From Gossypium raimondii (taxonomy: Eukaryota; Streptophyta; Magnoliopsida; Malvales; Malvaceae), in the NCBI RefSeq assembly GCF_025698545.1, contig NC_068571.1, positions 42,379,733 to 42,443,732 of the forward strand: DNA of 64,000 nucleotides. The letters are read 5' to 3'. Under the pieces are notes generated by a model. The model did not search any database and was not told the DNA's origin. It was given only the letters and a program-made list of their open reading frames with translations. Shown one piece after another: positions 1 to 12,009 of the stretch (its first letter is position 1; the number at the start of each line of letters is the position of its first letter). The position numbers and the translations under genes were made by a program.

Positions 1-1874
1 TGAATCTAATTTGTTCAGCCACCTATTAATAAATTAGGTCATCAAACTTTTATATTTTTCCTTCAAATTATTTAGGATAGTAATCAAGTAAAAAATACCA
101 AAATAACCTAAAACCAAAAGTCATATTATTATACCTTTCTCAAACACTTTCTATTATGATAACAGTCACCTCAATAGTATGTTAAATATATGAATATTAA
201 AAAGTAATTGTTCCAAGTTATAATCCATATTCTAAAACAATCAACATTTAAATTTTAAGGATTCTAATTAAGTCCTGAGTATTAAGCTAATATGAAACAT
301 ATTTTTAAAAACGTAGATAAAATTTTTATTGCATGAATAGCATATTAAATAATAATGTTATTAAAATTGAAGGACTTCTTTTAACTAATCTAAATTACCC
401 ATGCAATAAATACGCCGTGACGCATTGTAAAAGGGCCAAAACAAAATTACAAATACCAACATAAACCTAATTGCCAAATTCATTAGTCAAATATTATATT
501 AACCCAAAATTTCAAAAAAAAAAAATCACTCAGGAATGTAAGTTGCAATTAATTCAAAATAAAATGAAGAGTTGAAACATCATAATAGCCACGTAATTTC
601 AACATAAAAAATTTTCATGACAGTTGGGAGTGATAAAAAAAAGCATAAAACCTGAAAGAACAAACAATAGCTGCAATTGAAGCCACAGTAGGGCAGAGCA
701 CATGCATGTGTCACGAGCCAAGACTTGATCTAATGGTTCAGGTAGCTTTGCTCACGGGCAGACCATGACACATGCACGGCCATGTATTCGCACAAGTAAA
801 ACTTGGTATATAGGTGAAAAACCCATTTCAACTAAGCCCCTGCTTTACGATTCTCTTGCCATCCCGGCATACATTCCCAAAAGCAAAGATGCGGTCACCA
901 TGTAAGTTGTAAAAAAATTTGATGCACTTAGTTATTGTATGTGCCCCCATTAACATACAAAGACCCACACTAAGAAAGCCATCTCACTAGTTAACCAACA
1001 TATATCTACAGCATGACTAGCCATCTAAGATGAACCACTGCTCTTAGTCCAACATAAACTAAAAGGTTAATATAATTTTTGGATCCTTTGATGACGTGGC
1101 ACAATCTCAAAGTACAATGTCATCAAACTTCTATATTTTCCAAGTTCAAGACCAAAATAGATCTAATTACCGAGTTTTTAAGTACCAAAGTGAACCTAGT
1201 TACCAAGTTCAAGAACCAAAAATTACATTAACCCTAAACTAAAAACTGATTATTCGAAAGTTCTCTTACTAGTGTAGCTATAGAAGCAACAGAAACAATA
1301 TGTTGCTTCGATTCTTTGTTTTATAACCTTCCAAGTACGCTCCAAAGACATTGAAAAACTTTTAAAAGATTGAACATGACAATAAAGGACATGTTCTTGT
1401 ATCTAACATGATTGAGCCCAAGTAACGTAATATGGATGCCTTTGCTATTTGTGAAAGTTACCTAGGCCTTGAGGTTTGCATACGAGGAAGAACTAGAAAC
1501 TTTTAAAACGTAAAGCTCTATACGTCAAACAGCAATCTTAGTGTGTAATTTACTAAATGTTACATTCACACCTCAATAGTCATTCTAACCAAAGCTTAAA
1601 ACAAGTCTTCACAAACTACAATAAAACCGACAATAAATAAACTTAAAGTGAAAGATAGAAGCTCTACTAATATTATCGAGTTTGCTTGCTCTACCATGAG
1701 TAGCTGCAGTTCTAGTTTGATGCTTGATCTAACTTGGGTTTTCACTAAGCATGCAAATCTAAATAGATTTGATCTTCTAGATAGTGACAACTTGCAAAAG
1801 TGCACAGTGCCTATCGAACCATGTGATGAGATTGAAAACCTGGGGCAACTTTTATGGGAGATCTTAAACACGTT
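1..1874. other. intergenic / 3' flank of the RRM gene
   Basis: AT-rich DNA with no supportable coding region; the short open frames are chance frames. The part just below 1875 is the likely 3' UTR and terminator region of the minus-strand RRM gene. Two stretches (about 10-120 and 1080-1230) share a phrase about 'gtcatcaaactt(t/c)tatattttcc' and look like worn copies of one small non-coding repeat. Confidence 0.5.
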
Positions 1875-3858
1875 CTATCTTGCATAAGGATGATAGCGAC
1901 TACTGCCTCCGTATCCTGATCTACTACCATATAATCCACCCGGTCCACCAAAACCAGCACCCGGGCCTGAATCATAATTACCACTAGGGCCTGAACCACT
2001 GTAACTTCCATAGCCTCCACCTCCACGTCCATACGGACCTATACCAGTCCCACTAAGCCCACCAGCATAGGAACCATATCGGCTACCATAACCAAATGAT
2101 GGATCTCCGCGGTAACCAGAGAAACCACCACCACCACCAAACCCCCCATAACTACCACCAAAATCAGCAGCACCACCACCATAACCACCATAATCTCCAT
2201 ATCTACTGCCAAAACCTCCAAAAGACCTATAAGGACCAGGGCCAAAACCACCATAATCACCAAATCCACCATAACCATCATTGTATGAGCGTCCCCTAGA
2301 TTCACTACCATATGCAGGGCCAGGTGCTGGGTTTGAGGATTTCTTTGGTTCAGCCTTCTTGATTTCAACCTACAACAAAGAAGTAAGTTAACCTAGGTTC
2401 CCTGCACCAATACACTATATTGACAGCCTGCCTTGACAAGAAAAGAGTCATGTAATAACAACAATAAACCTGCAATAAACTTAGCAAATTTGAAATTTGA
2501 AAAACTAAATAAAACCCAAAAAACAATGAGAACGGTTATTTCCATCAACGGAAGAGTTTGATATGCCACTCCACATTGTTTCTGTGCAAAAGGATATACA
2601 CATTTGATTACATTAGATTGCATAGGGAGCCATTGAACAGAAGTACTCACCCGAGTACCCTCCATATCTATCATGTTTCCATTGGCCAGCATATTGTCAA
2701 CAACTTTTTCGTTGTCAAACACGATAAACCCGAAACCCCTAGAACGCTTGGTTGCATGGTCACATATTATCTCATGTTCCACCACCTTTCCATACTTCGA
2801 GAAGAAATTCTTGAACTCGTCTAAAGGTTTGAAGATCAAAAAGGAAAATCAATAAGTAAACAATATTTGCCAGTTAAAAGCATCAACACTCAATGTCACG
2901 GAAGAAGGTCTACGTATATATAACAAATATCAGACCTTCAGTAACTGATGTTGGAATCCCACCAACAAATATTTTCTTCGTCTTGAAATCATTCGACTGT
3001 GAGGAACCTTTCGGAACAGTTCTTTTAATCTCAACCTGTGCCAATAATCAATCCATCAGGCAAGATTTTAAACACTTGATAAAGCTCACAAAACAATATC
3101 AATACAACTTCTCCATGAATCACAAAACCCATATTACAACTAAATCTACCCCCAAAAAAAACCTTTAGCTATCACTTCTCAAGCATCAAATTGCAAAGAA
3201 CAGTTTTATTTTGGCTCCTTCAATTCAATTAGTAGAATATTAACAGTAAGAAGCTTAGCTCTGCTACACAACTTAAATGCAAACAAAGTGACAGCCACCA
3301 AGAAAATCCGAAACCAAAAATCAAAATCCAAATTGTAAAATTTATCAGACCCCAATACAGTTAAAAGGGTTTTCCTTATCTCTCTTCAAATACATGGAAA
3401 GTGAAACTTTTGCTTACTTGTTTGCCATTAATAACATGATCCTCTTGCATAACAGTGTCAACAACAGAAGGATCCGCAAAGGTAATGAACCCAAAACCAC
3501 GGGGCCGACCCGTATGTCGATCTTTCATTATAACGTAATCAGTTATTTCCCCATACTTTTCAAAGTACTTAGTAAAAGTCTCTGAAAAATAAATCCCAAC
3601 CAACAAGAACCCAGAAAAAAAAGTCAGTAATTTGAAGAACATTCATCAACAAAAAAAAACACAAAAAAAAAGCTCAGCTAACCCAGAGTTGTGTCCTTAG
3701 CTAAGCCTCCAATAAATATTTTCCTGCACAATAAAAAAAAAAGAGAGATTCAATAAAAACCATTAAATATTGAGAAATAGAAAGAAAGGGGGGAAAGGGT
3801 ATAAATTGATGTACCCAGGGCTAGCACCATCGTTGTCGTTGCCCTTCCTGGAACCCAT
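1875..3858 (-). CDS. two-RRM glycine-rich RNA-binding protein (hnRNP A/B-like)
   Basis: Six coding exons on the minus strand: 3858-3815, 3723-3683, 3581-3418, 3035-2936, 2820-2651 and 2369-1875. All introns are GT/AG, and the total of 1014 nt encodes 337 aa. The start MGSRKGNDNDGASPG is the first ATG and keeps frame. RRM1 (about residues 16-85) carries RNP2 KIFIGGL and RNP1 RGFGFITF. RRM2 (about 105-172) carries KIFVGGI and RGFGFIVF. The remaining ~160 residues are Gly/Tyr/Ser-rich (YGGFG, GDYGGYGGG), a low-complexity tail typical of hnRNPs that bind RNA in nucleus and cytoplasm and can condense. Family resemblance from memory is to Arabidopsis At3g13224, including the linkers VEIKRTVPKG and VEIKKAEPKK. 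No lesion was seen. The exact paralogue is uncertain. Confidence 0.93.
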
Positions 3859-4937
3859 GAAAGGTTGTTTTTTGTTTTTCTTTTTTTGAGATCTGAGGTG
3901 GTAAAAGAGAGAATTAGGGAAGGGATGCTCTTGCTTTTAAGATAAGCTCTATTGTAGGTTTTTAGGGTTAGAAATAGATGGTTGAAGAAGACATGTAAAA
4001 ATCATTAAAAAAAAAAAAACCTGTGACTCCTATTTCCTTTTAATAAACGATAATTAAAGGCTAAATTTCAGCCAAAGTCACTAAACTATTAATAAATTTA
4101 CGTTTTAGTCATTTAATTTCAAAATATTACAAAATATCAATAAAATATTTAAAAGTTTGCATTTAGTCACTAAAATATTTTCTTTCTTTCTTTTTCTTAT
4201 CACTTTAATCAAAGAAAAGACTTGAGCATTTATTATTTTTCCAGCTTATTTATTTGGAAAACAATATATGAATTAATTTATCAGGAGAATACATTAAATT
4301 GTTAGTAAAACAAAACACTTATTATACAACAAAAATATATGTGATTTTATTTGAGAAATTATAGGAATTAATCAAATTAGTTCCTCTACAATTAAATGAT
4401 TTAATTAGTCTATATGCAATTAAAATGAATCAAATAAAGCGGAATTAGAATAAAGTTAATATTTATTGTTTATAAAATATCATTTACTAGTTAACGAGTT
4501 AATATTTTTAAAAGTTTTTATAGTTTTGTAAATGAAATCATTTGTTTAGAATTAAATTACAATTGAAAAAATTTCAAGATATTTTTATATGTTAAATGTT
4601 AACTTTGTTACAATTTAAACTTGTTTCATTCTTTTTAATAGTATAAGAACTAAAATTATTCATTTAACAATAGAATGACTAATTTGATCTAAACCCTATA
4701 ACATAAGGACTTTCTAGGTACTTTAACCTAGATATATATATGCATAAATTCCACGAGAGAAATTAGTAGAATGTTTTTGTGACTAATTTTACATTCCGTC
4801 AATCAAACAACTAAATTTTACATTTCAATCAAGTGAACCAAATGAGGTAATAATGTGACATGCTTGATAATTTGTTGAGTAATCTTACATTACAATAATT
4901 TTATTAATAGAGGTAGTCTTAAAATCTACTACCAACT
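3859..4937. promoter_or_regulatory. upstream region of the RRM gene, then AT-rich intergenic DNA
   Basis: About 100 bp of purine/pyrimidine-rich leader (3860-3960 on the minus strand) lies directly upstream of the ATG and is the expected 5' UTR and core promoter zone. I could not fix a TATA box. From about 4060 to 4200 there is a phrase on 'gtcactaaacta...ttagtcatttaatttc' that resembles one end of the fold-back repeat family found at 31512-32020 and 41213-41777. The remainder is AT-rich and unrecognised. Confidence 0.4.
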
Positions 4938-7033
4938 TGTTGGAAAAATGAGTTTGAAAAACGCAGTAAAAAATAAGTTTGGAAAAATCAAAGCTTTAAT
5001 TTTCTTTTTCCAAAACTATAACTTGGTTGTGATATCTAAAGTAATAAACACTTAATCAAAATTATATTTTTTCAATTCGTCTAGGATTAACGCTTCGACT
5101 GAATAGTCTTCTTCTCTATCATCAATATAATGTCTGCCGAGTGTAGGCTCACTTCAAATCAGAAAAATTTTCATAAAATTACCGTTAGGGGTAAATTCAC
5201 AATTTTTCTAAACTTAGAGCTTAAAGAGTTTAATTATGATTAAACGTAATCACTTTAATATTAAATATATTAAAATCATATTATTTTTTGAATAGTTAAT
5301 TTGAAATTAAATTAACCGTTAAAGTCACAGTAGGAGTGCGATTCATCCACTGCTCAACTGCGAAAAAACAACCACCATCAACCATCCGCCAGTCACCGGA
5401 ATGTTGCCATCACAATTGTCGGCACCGTCGTGCCTATTGATGTCGTTGTAGGTGTGACACCCTCACAACACCCCCGAGCCGGTTCGGTCTAGGCCAATGA
5501 AGGTCTGATCGGTCTGGTCTAGCCACCAATTGGATCGCCGGCCTGGTTTCACATATCAGGTCCGATTCAACCTATTTTTAGGTCTCGATCTCGATTTTGT
5601 GTTATTGAGATCAAATTTCAATCTCAGGTCCAATTTTCAAGTTCAATTAACTATTGGACCAATTGTTTGTCTTGAAATTAATTTTCAAAAACATCATATT
5701 TATTTTAATTAAATTGAATAATTTAATTTTACTTGATCTAAATTAATTTTCTCAAAAATCACTGAGATTTTCTTAAATTAAATTTTTAAGAAAATTTTTT
5801 AATCAAATTCTTCAGTTTAACAATTCACACGACCTCCTAGTTTAATTTCACATCGATTTATCGAATAAATCAACTCAATTAAATTATTTACAAAGTTATA
5901 GAATTTTTTTTCTAATTCAAATGCAGTCAGATTGGGCTTTTGTTGAGCTAGCAGATGAACTAATTGAACATATACAATTAGACTCTAGTAATTGCAATTA
6001 TGTCCAAAAGTATCGTTCCGATAATTCGCAATTTACTTAATTATGGAATCAGTCCATAAGAAGTACCATGATTGAAAATTCGTTAATGTATATTCTTTAC
6101 AAAAGCAATTCATCCAACTGTTTTGTCTAATGACATTGTTATGTGTGTGTTACCCTCATATGATATCATTGATTTATTTGAGTTAAATCAGTTCACTCAG
6201 TACAATCATATTTTATCTCATTGTCACCATTGTGTCTTCTTCATGATTAATATAATTACTGTCAATAGATGATTGTGATAAAATGCTTGTTCGAGAACAA
6301 GCAACCCGTGATCATGTTCCATATTTATCAATCCACACAATGTTAATAAGATGGTATCGTTAACTCTTTAATCAAGCTATGAATTCAATTGTTGTTAGTA
6401 AAGTCATGCCATATACAAGTCATATACTCAACATACCGGTTATGGGTTCGATCATCTTTAGCGCATAAGCCTCCACGTATATCAAAGCACATGAATTACA
6501 TACGCATGATCAGTTACTAACTCAAAATTTAGGTAAATCACACCATGAATGTCACAAGTAAATTAATTCACAAATGTATTCAAAAATAATTCATCTTTAG
6601 TCCAGTTCAATGTATCCTTCTTCCAATTAGTATATTTATATCTCTACCCATGGGGTTAACTGCTCCGATAGCCAAGACTAGCCATCTCCCTAATTGGAAT
6701 TGTAAACGACATAATAATCCTTTTGAGTATTTGAATCAAATGCTCATTTTGATTATTTTACGAGATTACGAACTCGTTTAAATTATATACTGAAGTAAGT
6801 TGTCTTTCTCGCAATATAAACGTTCTTACGGTGCCACTTATTATCAATTTGAACTTAGATAATCAATGAGCTAATATTTGCTTGTTATAATTTCGCTATA
6901 CATACAAAACATGAAAAATAGAAATGCAAAGATATAATAGTGAAATGTGAAATAAACTTCATTTATTTATCCATCGTTTAAATACATAGAAAATTATTAC
7001 ATGTTTATTACAATATTGACACATTTTCCAACA
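4938..7033. mobile_element. probable solo LTR (about 2.1 kb)
   Basis: The stretch begins TGTTGGAAAAATG and ends CATTTTCCAACA, the short inverted TG...CA ends of a plant LTR. Nothing like a primer-binding site, polypurine tract or gag/pol frame occurs next to or within it, so it reads as a solo LTR left by LTR-LTR recombination. Flanking pentamers are CAACT and CAAAC, so a target duplication is not clean. The orientation and superfamily (Copia or Gypsy) are not decided. Confidence 0.6.
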
Positions 7034-7086
7034 CAAACATCACATTGCTTTCTTTCTTTTTTCTTATTTAATAAAAAGTAAATATG

Positions 7087-7232
7087 TCGATTGAGTCTTA
7101 ACTCGACTGGCATGAGTTTTGATGCCAATGCAGGAGGATGTGGGTTCGAGTGCACTGAAGCGCATTATCCTCTTATTTATGGGTTGGGGAGGGAATATAA
7201 GTAATTTTAGGCATTGTCTCAAAAAGAACAAA
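7087..7232 (+). mobile_element. tRNA-derived SINE, copy 1
   Basis: The 5' part has a box A-like TAACTCGACTGG and a box B-like GGGTTCGAGTGC about 45 bp further on, the internal RNA polymerase III promoter layout of tRNA-derived SINEs. A second, inverted copy lies at 52597-52741. The two share blocks such as GAAGCGCATTAT and TATTTATGGGTTGGGGAG, which shows that this is an interspersed family and not a tRNA gene. There is no cloverleaf and no autonomous coding capacity. Confidence 0.8.
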
Positions 7233-8902
7233 TATAATCATTATAATGATATTGGTAAAAATAAAAATAAAAATTAATACCAATAATATGAGTATAAAAA
7301 AGTGTTTATATTTATACACCATCAATTATAACCTGTACCTCGTTAATGAAGTAAATATTAATTTTGATTTTAAATAAAATTATTTATATGTTTTAAAATT
7401 ATTTGTAAACGTTTTATTTATATCAATGACATGTTTGAGATAGAAGTCTCATAAAATTCCCTATACTATATTTTGGATTAAATTTTAGCTCTTTTGTTAA
7501 AAAAGGTAAATTAATCTTTGTATATTAGATGAGTATATTAATATTATACTTAGGCCCACCGCTTGACCCATGAGCACCTTTAATGTACATAGTATTTATG
7601 ATTTTTTTTTAAATAAAATGCTATCATTAACAAGAACCATGAACTATAAAAATACAAATACATGACACATAGCATAGACGATAAATAAAACACTACAAAC
7701 TGATGGACAATCCATTGATGCATCACATTGATCAAACTACTAAGAAATGAATCTTATCCCCGCCATTATCAAGCCAACTTGACAATGAAGTCCAGCCAAC
7801 TAAAAAATAACTACCAATAGACCCAACGCATTAGTACAATCGACCAAGTCTCAGATGGTCTGTCCTCTTCTTTGTCATTTCAAATTCCAATTTTAAAAAC
7901 ACATCATTATGCTCTCTCACGACAAGGCCCTCCGATAACAGTTTCTAATGGATCTAGCCACACATTTATACTGGCAAATCTCATATATATACATCAAAAC
8001 ATGACTAGATATTATAATTTTTTTGTTGTTAGGATGTTTTCTTTTGTTAATTTTATTAGTAACCATATTTTCAAATACTTTCTTGGACTAACTTATATAC
8101 AATGATTTGATTCTAGGTATTGTTAAATGTCTAGAAAATTATTATTGATAATTTTTACAATAGTTAGTCTTTTTAGATTTAAAATTATATAGTCATGTAA
8201 TTACAATTTATACTACTAAATATTACTTGGGGAATTATGTTGTAAGTACACGTTATTCGTCAAATGTGTATAGTGAACTAGAATTCCTTGTAATTGTAAA
8301 GTGGTGTAATTACTATCCTAATAATTACACTATCATCCAATTACTCTCTAGAACCTAAACACACCCTAAGGTAAATTAATCTCGACGAATATGCTTTTGG
8401 GAGTTTGAATTTAAAAGAAAAGTTTAGGCATTATCAAAACGAATAATTTAATAAAGTTTAATATCTTATATGTTTTGATTTAGTGGTGGAGTTATAATTA
8501 TTTTAGGGTTGAAATTGAACTATAAGTTATTTTATAAGTTCAAAATATAATTTTATCTTTTATTAACTTATAATTTCATCTTTTGAATAGAATATTTTCT
8601 TTTTTTACTAAAGTGATTTTATCATACTAACTTCTAATTTTATCATTTATAAAAGATTAAAAAATATTTTTTCCATTAGAGATTGTTTTGATGAAAAGTA
8701 TGAGAAAATATTGTTTTTGTTTGAACTTAAAACCTAATGAATGCAAGTTATTTACTATTATAGCATATCTAATCCACAATATGTTAATATCTTTTAGTTT
8801 TAAAATCAAGCTATAACAAAACAACATATTATTGATTTTTTTATCCCATCTTTCATATATCAACCTTATATTTTATAAAATAATATATCACACATTTTGA
8901 GA
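7233..8902. other. AT-rich intergenic DNA
   Basis: No gene, RNA or clear repeat boundary could be supported. The open frames at 7872-8105 and 8657-8863 are low-complexity chance frames with no domain. Confidence 0.5.
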
Positions 8903-10556
8903 ATGGTTAAATATAAAATTAGTACATGAATTTATCCACTTCTCCTAGATTAGTACCTATGTTTTTTTTTGTCTTAGATTGGTACCCGAACTTTTTTTTC
9001 GTCCACTAGTTTGGTACCTAAACCTAATGACGTTAAGATTTTGCTGACATGGCAGCATTGGCCACTCACGTGGTGCCACATGGACTGCTTTTGTAGATCA
9101 TTTTCTTTTTATTTTCTTTTTCATTTTCCCTCTTTTTCTTTTTCCTATCCTAGCCATCCTGCATCTACACTGTTGCTAGGTCACCGTTCGACCTCCTATG
9201 GTGAGCTCTCTGACCAACGACAGCACCATCATTTTTTGCCTCCCTTGAAAATCCATCATCAACTATTTTCTGTGTTCATTTTTTAGTCTGTTTATTCAAT
9301 TTGTTTAATCTTCACGTGAGAAAGTGAAAGAAAATAAAGATACAACAGAGAGAAAAGGTGAGAAAATTTTAATGAACTGATTTCAGTTTTTTTCAAGCTT
9401 AAATTCATAGCTAATTTTTGGGTTTTCTTTTTTCAAGCTTAAATTCATAGGTAATTTTTGAGTTTTTCTTTTTCTTCTTTGTTTTCAAAGGCTGAATCAA
9501 TAAATCGATGAAGGAATTAGAGAAGAGTTTAGATCCACAGTTATGGAATGCATGTGCTGGACCCATCTCTCATTTCGTACTCTCCCTACACTCACCACCA
9601 CCGGTCGCCACCCTCACCACTGCCACTACCGCTGCCGCCATTCTTTTTCTCACAAATCAAATACCCAAACCTCAAATTTCTTCCTTTCCCACTCTATTCA
9701 AATTCATCCTTTTTCTGGAAAAATTATAATTGAGTTTTCTTCCCCTCTTTCCCTAAAAGAAACAAAGAAGAAAATTTAGTACAAAAGCAAAGATAAAGAT
9801 ATGGCTTCAATCCCAACTCATTCGCTTGGTAATATCACATTCCGAGCCATTAATTTTCATATTTTAAAAGATAGTTTTATCACCCGCTGGTGAGGTTCCC
9901 CGATTCCACTTCTATGTCACTGCTCTGATAACTTTTCTAACAACAATTCCGTTAGCTGGAGGTGGGACTCTGCCATTGTAGACGTTATCAAAAGTGCCGT
10001 CAAACGATTCAATTCGTACTTGAACCCTTTCCGTAGACACCTCGCAAAAAAAAGACTACATTTCTGAGAACCGATGGCGGCAACGAGACAAAGAGGGAGA
10101 TTGAAATTGGAATCGATGGAAAAAGCACTTCGAACAATTTGATGAACAAGAACGACTCCTCTCCCTTTTGAAGGTCTTATGAATCTATGGTTCTTTATTA
10201 CTTTTTTTTTTTGAAAAAAAAATATGCTTGAAAGAAAAATGGAGATGAAGAAGTCAGTAAAAGGTTGAAAAAGACATGAAATGGGAGATGAAGAGGCACG
10301 CCCAAAAAAAATAAAAAGGAAAATAAGAAAAGAAAAGAAAAGAAAAAAGGGAAAATATGAGGGAAAATAAAAAAAAAACAACCAAATAGGATATCACGTG
10401 GCGGCGTGTGATTGATCAACGCTGCCATGCCAGTAAAAAATTAACGCTGTTAGTTTCAGGTACCAAACTAGTGGACGGAAAATAATTTAGGACAAAAAAA
10501 AATCATAAGTACCAATATGTGAAATGTGAACAAATTCGAATATCAATTTTATATTT
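8903..10556. mobile_element. non-autonomous TIR element with a captured gene fragment (Pack-MULE-like)
   Basis: The first ~180 bp and last ~180 bp are inverted copies of each other. Near the outer ends both read GTTAAATATAAAATT. Further in both have ACTAGTTTGGTACCT, and further still 'gacatggcagc' pairs with 'ggcatggcagc'. The flanks share TTTTGA on each side, a possible target duplication. No transposase frame is present. Between the repeats lies host-like sequence including an auxin response factor first exon at 9508. Long TIRs plus a captured exon suggest a Mutator-like Pack element, but no 9 bp duplication was seen, so the superfamily is inference. Confidence 0.65.
9508..9729 (+). pseudogene. 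auxin response factor (ARF10/16/17-like) N-terminal fragment
   Basis: The frame opens with MKELEKSLDPQLWNACAG, which closely follows the N-terminus of the ARF10/16/17 group of auxin-regulated B3 transcription factors (DPQLWHACAG is the family hallmark). After residue 18 the sequence leaves the family: the expected VNSKVFYFPQGHAEH segment is absent and is replaced by a Pro/Thr/Ala-rich stretch and then a stop. There is no B3 domain, middle region or PB1 domain, so it cannot act as an ARF. It lies wholly inside the TIR element at 8903-10556, which suggests transposon capture. Confidence 0.7.
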
Positions 10557-10841
10557 AACTCTTTTGAAAATAATAATATTTAAAAAGGAAATGGCTACCA
10601 TTTTTTGAATAATGAAAAGTACATGAATAATAATGAAATAGTTTTTTTTCCCTAATTAATGATTAGTTTAATTAACAACCAACTTAAATACTTCTCCTTA
10701 AATTTGATATATTCTTTCCATTTGATACTATTGGTTTGTTTATCCCTTTTTCAACAATTTCTTTAGTAGATATTTTTTATTTCGTAATACTGAATCTCTT
10801 GAGAGGTAAAAACTATCATGTAATAACTTAAAATTAAAATT

Positions 10842-10873
10842 AAAAATTAAACATTATAGTGCACCATTAAACT
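10842..10873. repeat. left copy of a 32 bp direct repeat flanking the viral block
   Basis: This sequence is identical over 32 bp to 31159-31190 and is in the same orientation. The two copies bracket the endogenous pararetrovirus with everything nested in it. It is far too long for an LTR or DNA-transposon duplication made by integrase or transposase. The right copy also reads as the last codons of the viral movement-protein-like frame, so the repeat may be viral rather than host in origin. Confidence 0.85.
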
Positions 10874-11090
10874 CTCATACCCTTCCTCCCCCGCCTGGAG
10901 AAATAATATCGTAATATTCATTGTAAGTTTTTATCTTTGATTTGCATTTCTATTTGTTTCACAGTTGTTTGTTTCAAAACCTATATCTGTTTATCTGTCT
11001 TCTTGTTGCCGTTGAGTCCAGGGAGGACGTTAGGCGTTGTGTGAAGACGTTAGGATAACAGACCGGTCTTAGGTACCCGAGACAAACATT

Positions 11091-11560
11091 ATGGAGCAAA
11101 TCGAGTGTCAGTTTAAAGATAAAACTTGTGATCATATTACGCATATAGACTCTAGAAATGAAAACAACATTTCATCTCTGAGTAAGGGTATTAATAGTTT
11201 TGTTGATATAACTTCTTTTTATTTTAGTAGGTTATTTAGTAAAGTAAATTCTGTAGAAGAAAAATAAATAACTTAGGTAATATAAAAGATTTAGACTTAA
11301 ACCATGAGTCTAAGGAAATATTAACTAGTGTTAATAATAAATTAGATCAAGTTTTTAATAATAGTAATATCGAGTCCGATGTAAATTTAGGTCCTTTATA
11401 TTACGGTAATGGTCAAGATCATATTTTTGTTTTATCTGATGAAGAAAACACTTCATCTGATGAGTCGTCATCTATGTTAAAAAATTATAAAAAAAACATA
11501 AAAAACGTAAAAAAGATAAAAAACAAAAAGAATATGATTTCCAATCCTATAAAACACTTA
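11091..11560 (+). pseudogene. endogenous pararetrovirus, 5' part of the first large ORF
   Basis: An AT-rich coding-like stretch starts with an ATG at 11091. It is broken by a stop after about 58 codons and by at least one frameshift near an A-run around 11485-11500. It has an acidic Ser/Asp/Glu-rich tract followed by a Lys-rich tract, typical of the N-terminal part of caulimovirid coat-protein precursors. It stops at the TTA target site of the Harbinger-like element and resumes at 28671, where the frame stays open across the junction if the insertion and one TTA are ignored. Defective integrated copy, not a functional virus. Confidence 0.65.
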
Positions 11561-11738
11561 CAACATGTTTGGTTTGGTGTATTGGCTATGCCAATACACC
11601 CCTAATCGGTGGGCCCCACCTAATCCCCCTCTAATCTGCCTTTTGGTTCAATGTATTGCTAATTCCCCTCTAATCCGTTACTTTCCTAATCCCCGAAATT
11701 CTCTGTTTTGTAATCACTGCCTTCTCCTCAGTTTACAT

Positions 11739-11878
11739 CTGTTTTACATCTCACGCCCTAATTTGCCCTCCCAACTCGAAATCCACCTCCAGCCTCTCCC
11801 TCCCAACATCAAAAACCTGCGAGCGAAGTCACCTCCACCCGACTCCACCGCCTCAGGTCTCCGGCCCCATTGTTTCGG
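11739..11878 (+). other. possible captured 5' leader exon
   Basis: A GC-richer stretch with many CTCC/CCACC runs, unlike its AT-rich surroundings, ends in a good donor (TTTCG/GTAAGTGC). The next good acceptor on the element backbone is at 25809, just before the first SPOUT1-like coding exon, so this may be a non-coding first exon of the captured gene. It contains no convincing coding frame. Moderate guess only. Confidence 0.4.
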
Positions 11879-12004
11879 TAAGTGCTTCTTCACTGTATCT
11901 TTCCATCCTCTTTTCGCTAAGCATAATTCCCTTCTAAGATATGTGGTGAATATCGATTTCTTTTTAACAAGTTCACACAGTTTTGATGAATTTATTTTGC
12001 TGTT

Positions 12005-12009
12005 GTTGT
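12005..12009. repeat. 5 bp target-site duplication, left (GTTGT)
   Basis: GTTGT directly precedes the 5' LTR and is repeated exactly at 25747-25751 after the 3' LTR. This fixes the ends of the retrotransposon and shows that it integrated as a unit and has not been rearranged at its borders. Confidence 0.85.

Noticed and set aside
2096..2299. Plus-strand His/Asn-rich 67 aa frame
   Set aside because: It is the antisense of the glycine-rich tail of the RRM protein.
7087..7160. A functional tRNA gene
   Set aside because: Boxes A and B are present, but the acceptor and anticodon stems do not form, and a second copy with the same non-tRNA 3' body exists.
9917..10428. Minus-strand open frames of 154 and 76 aa
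   Set aside because: They translate A/T-homopolymer-rich strand inside the TIR element into Phe/Leu-rich sequence with no domain, start context or splice logic.
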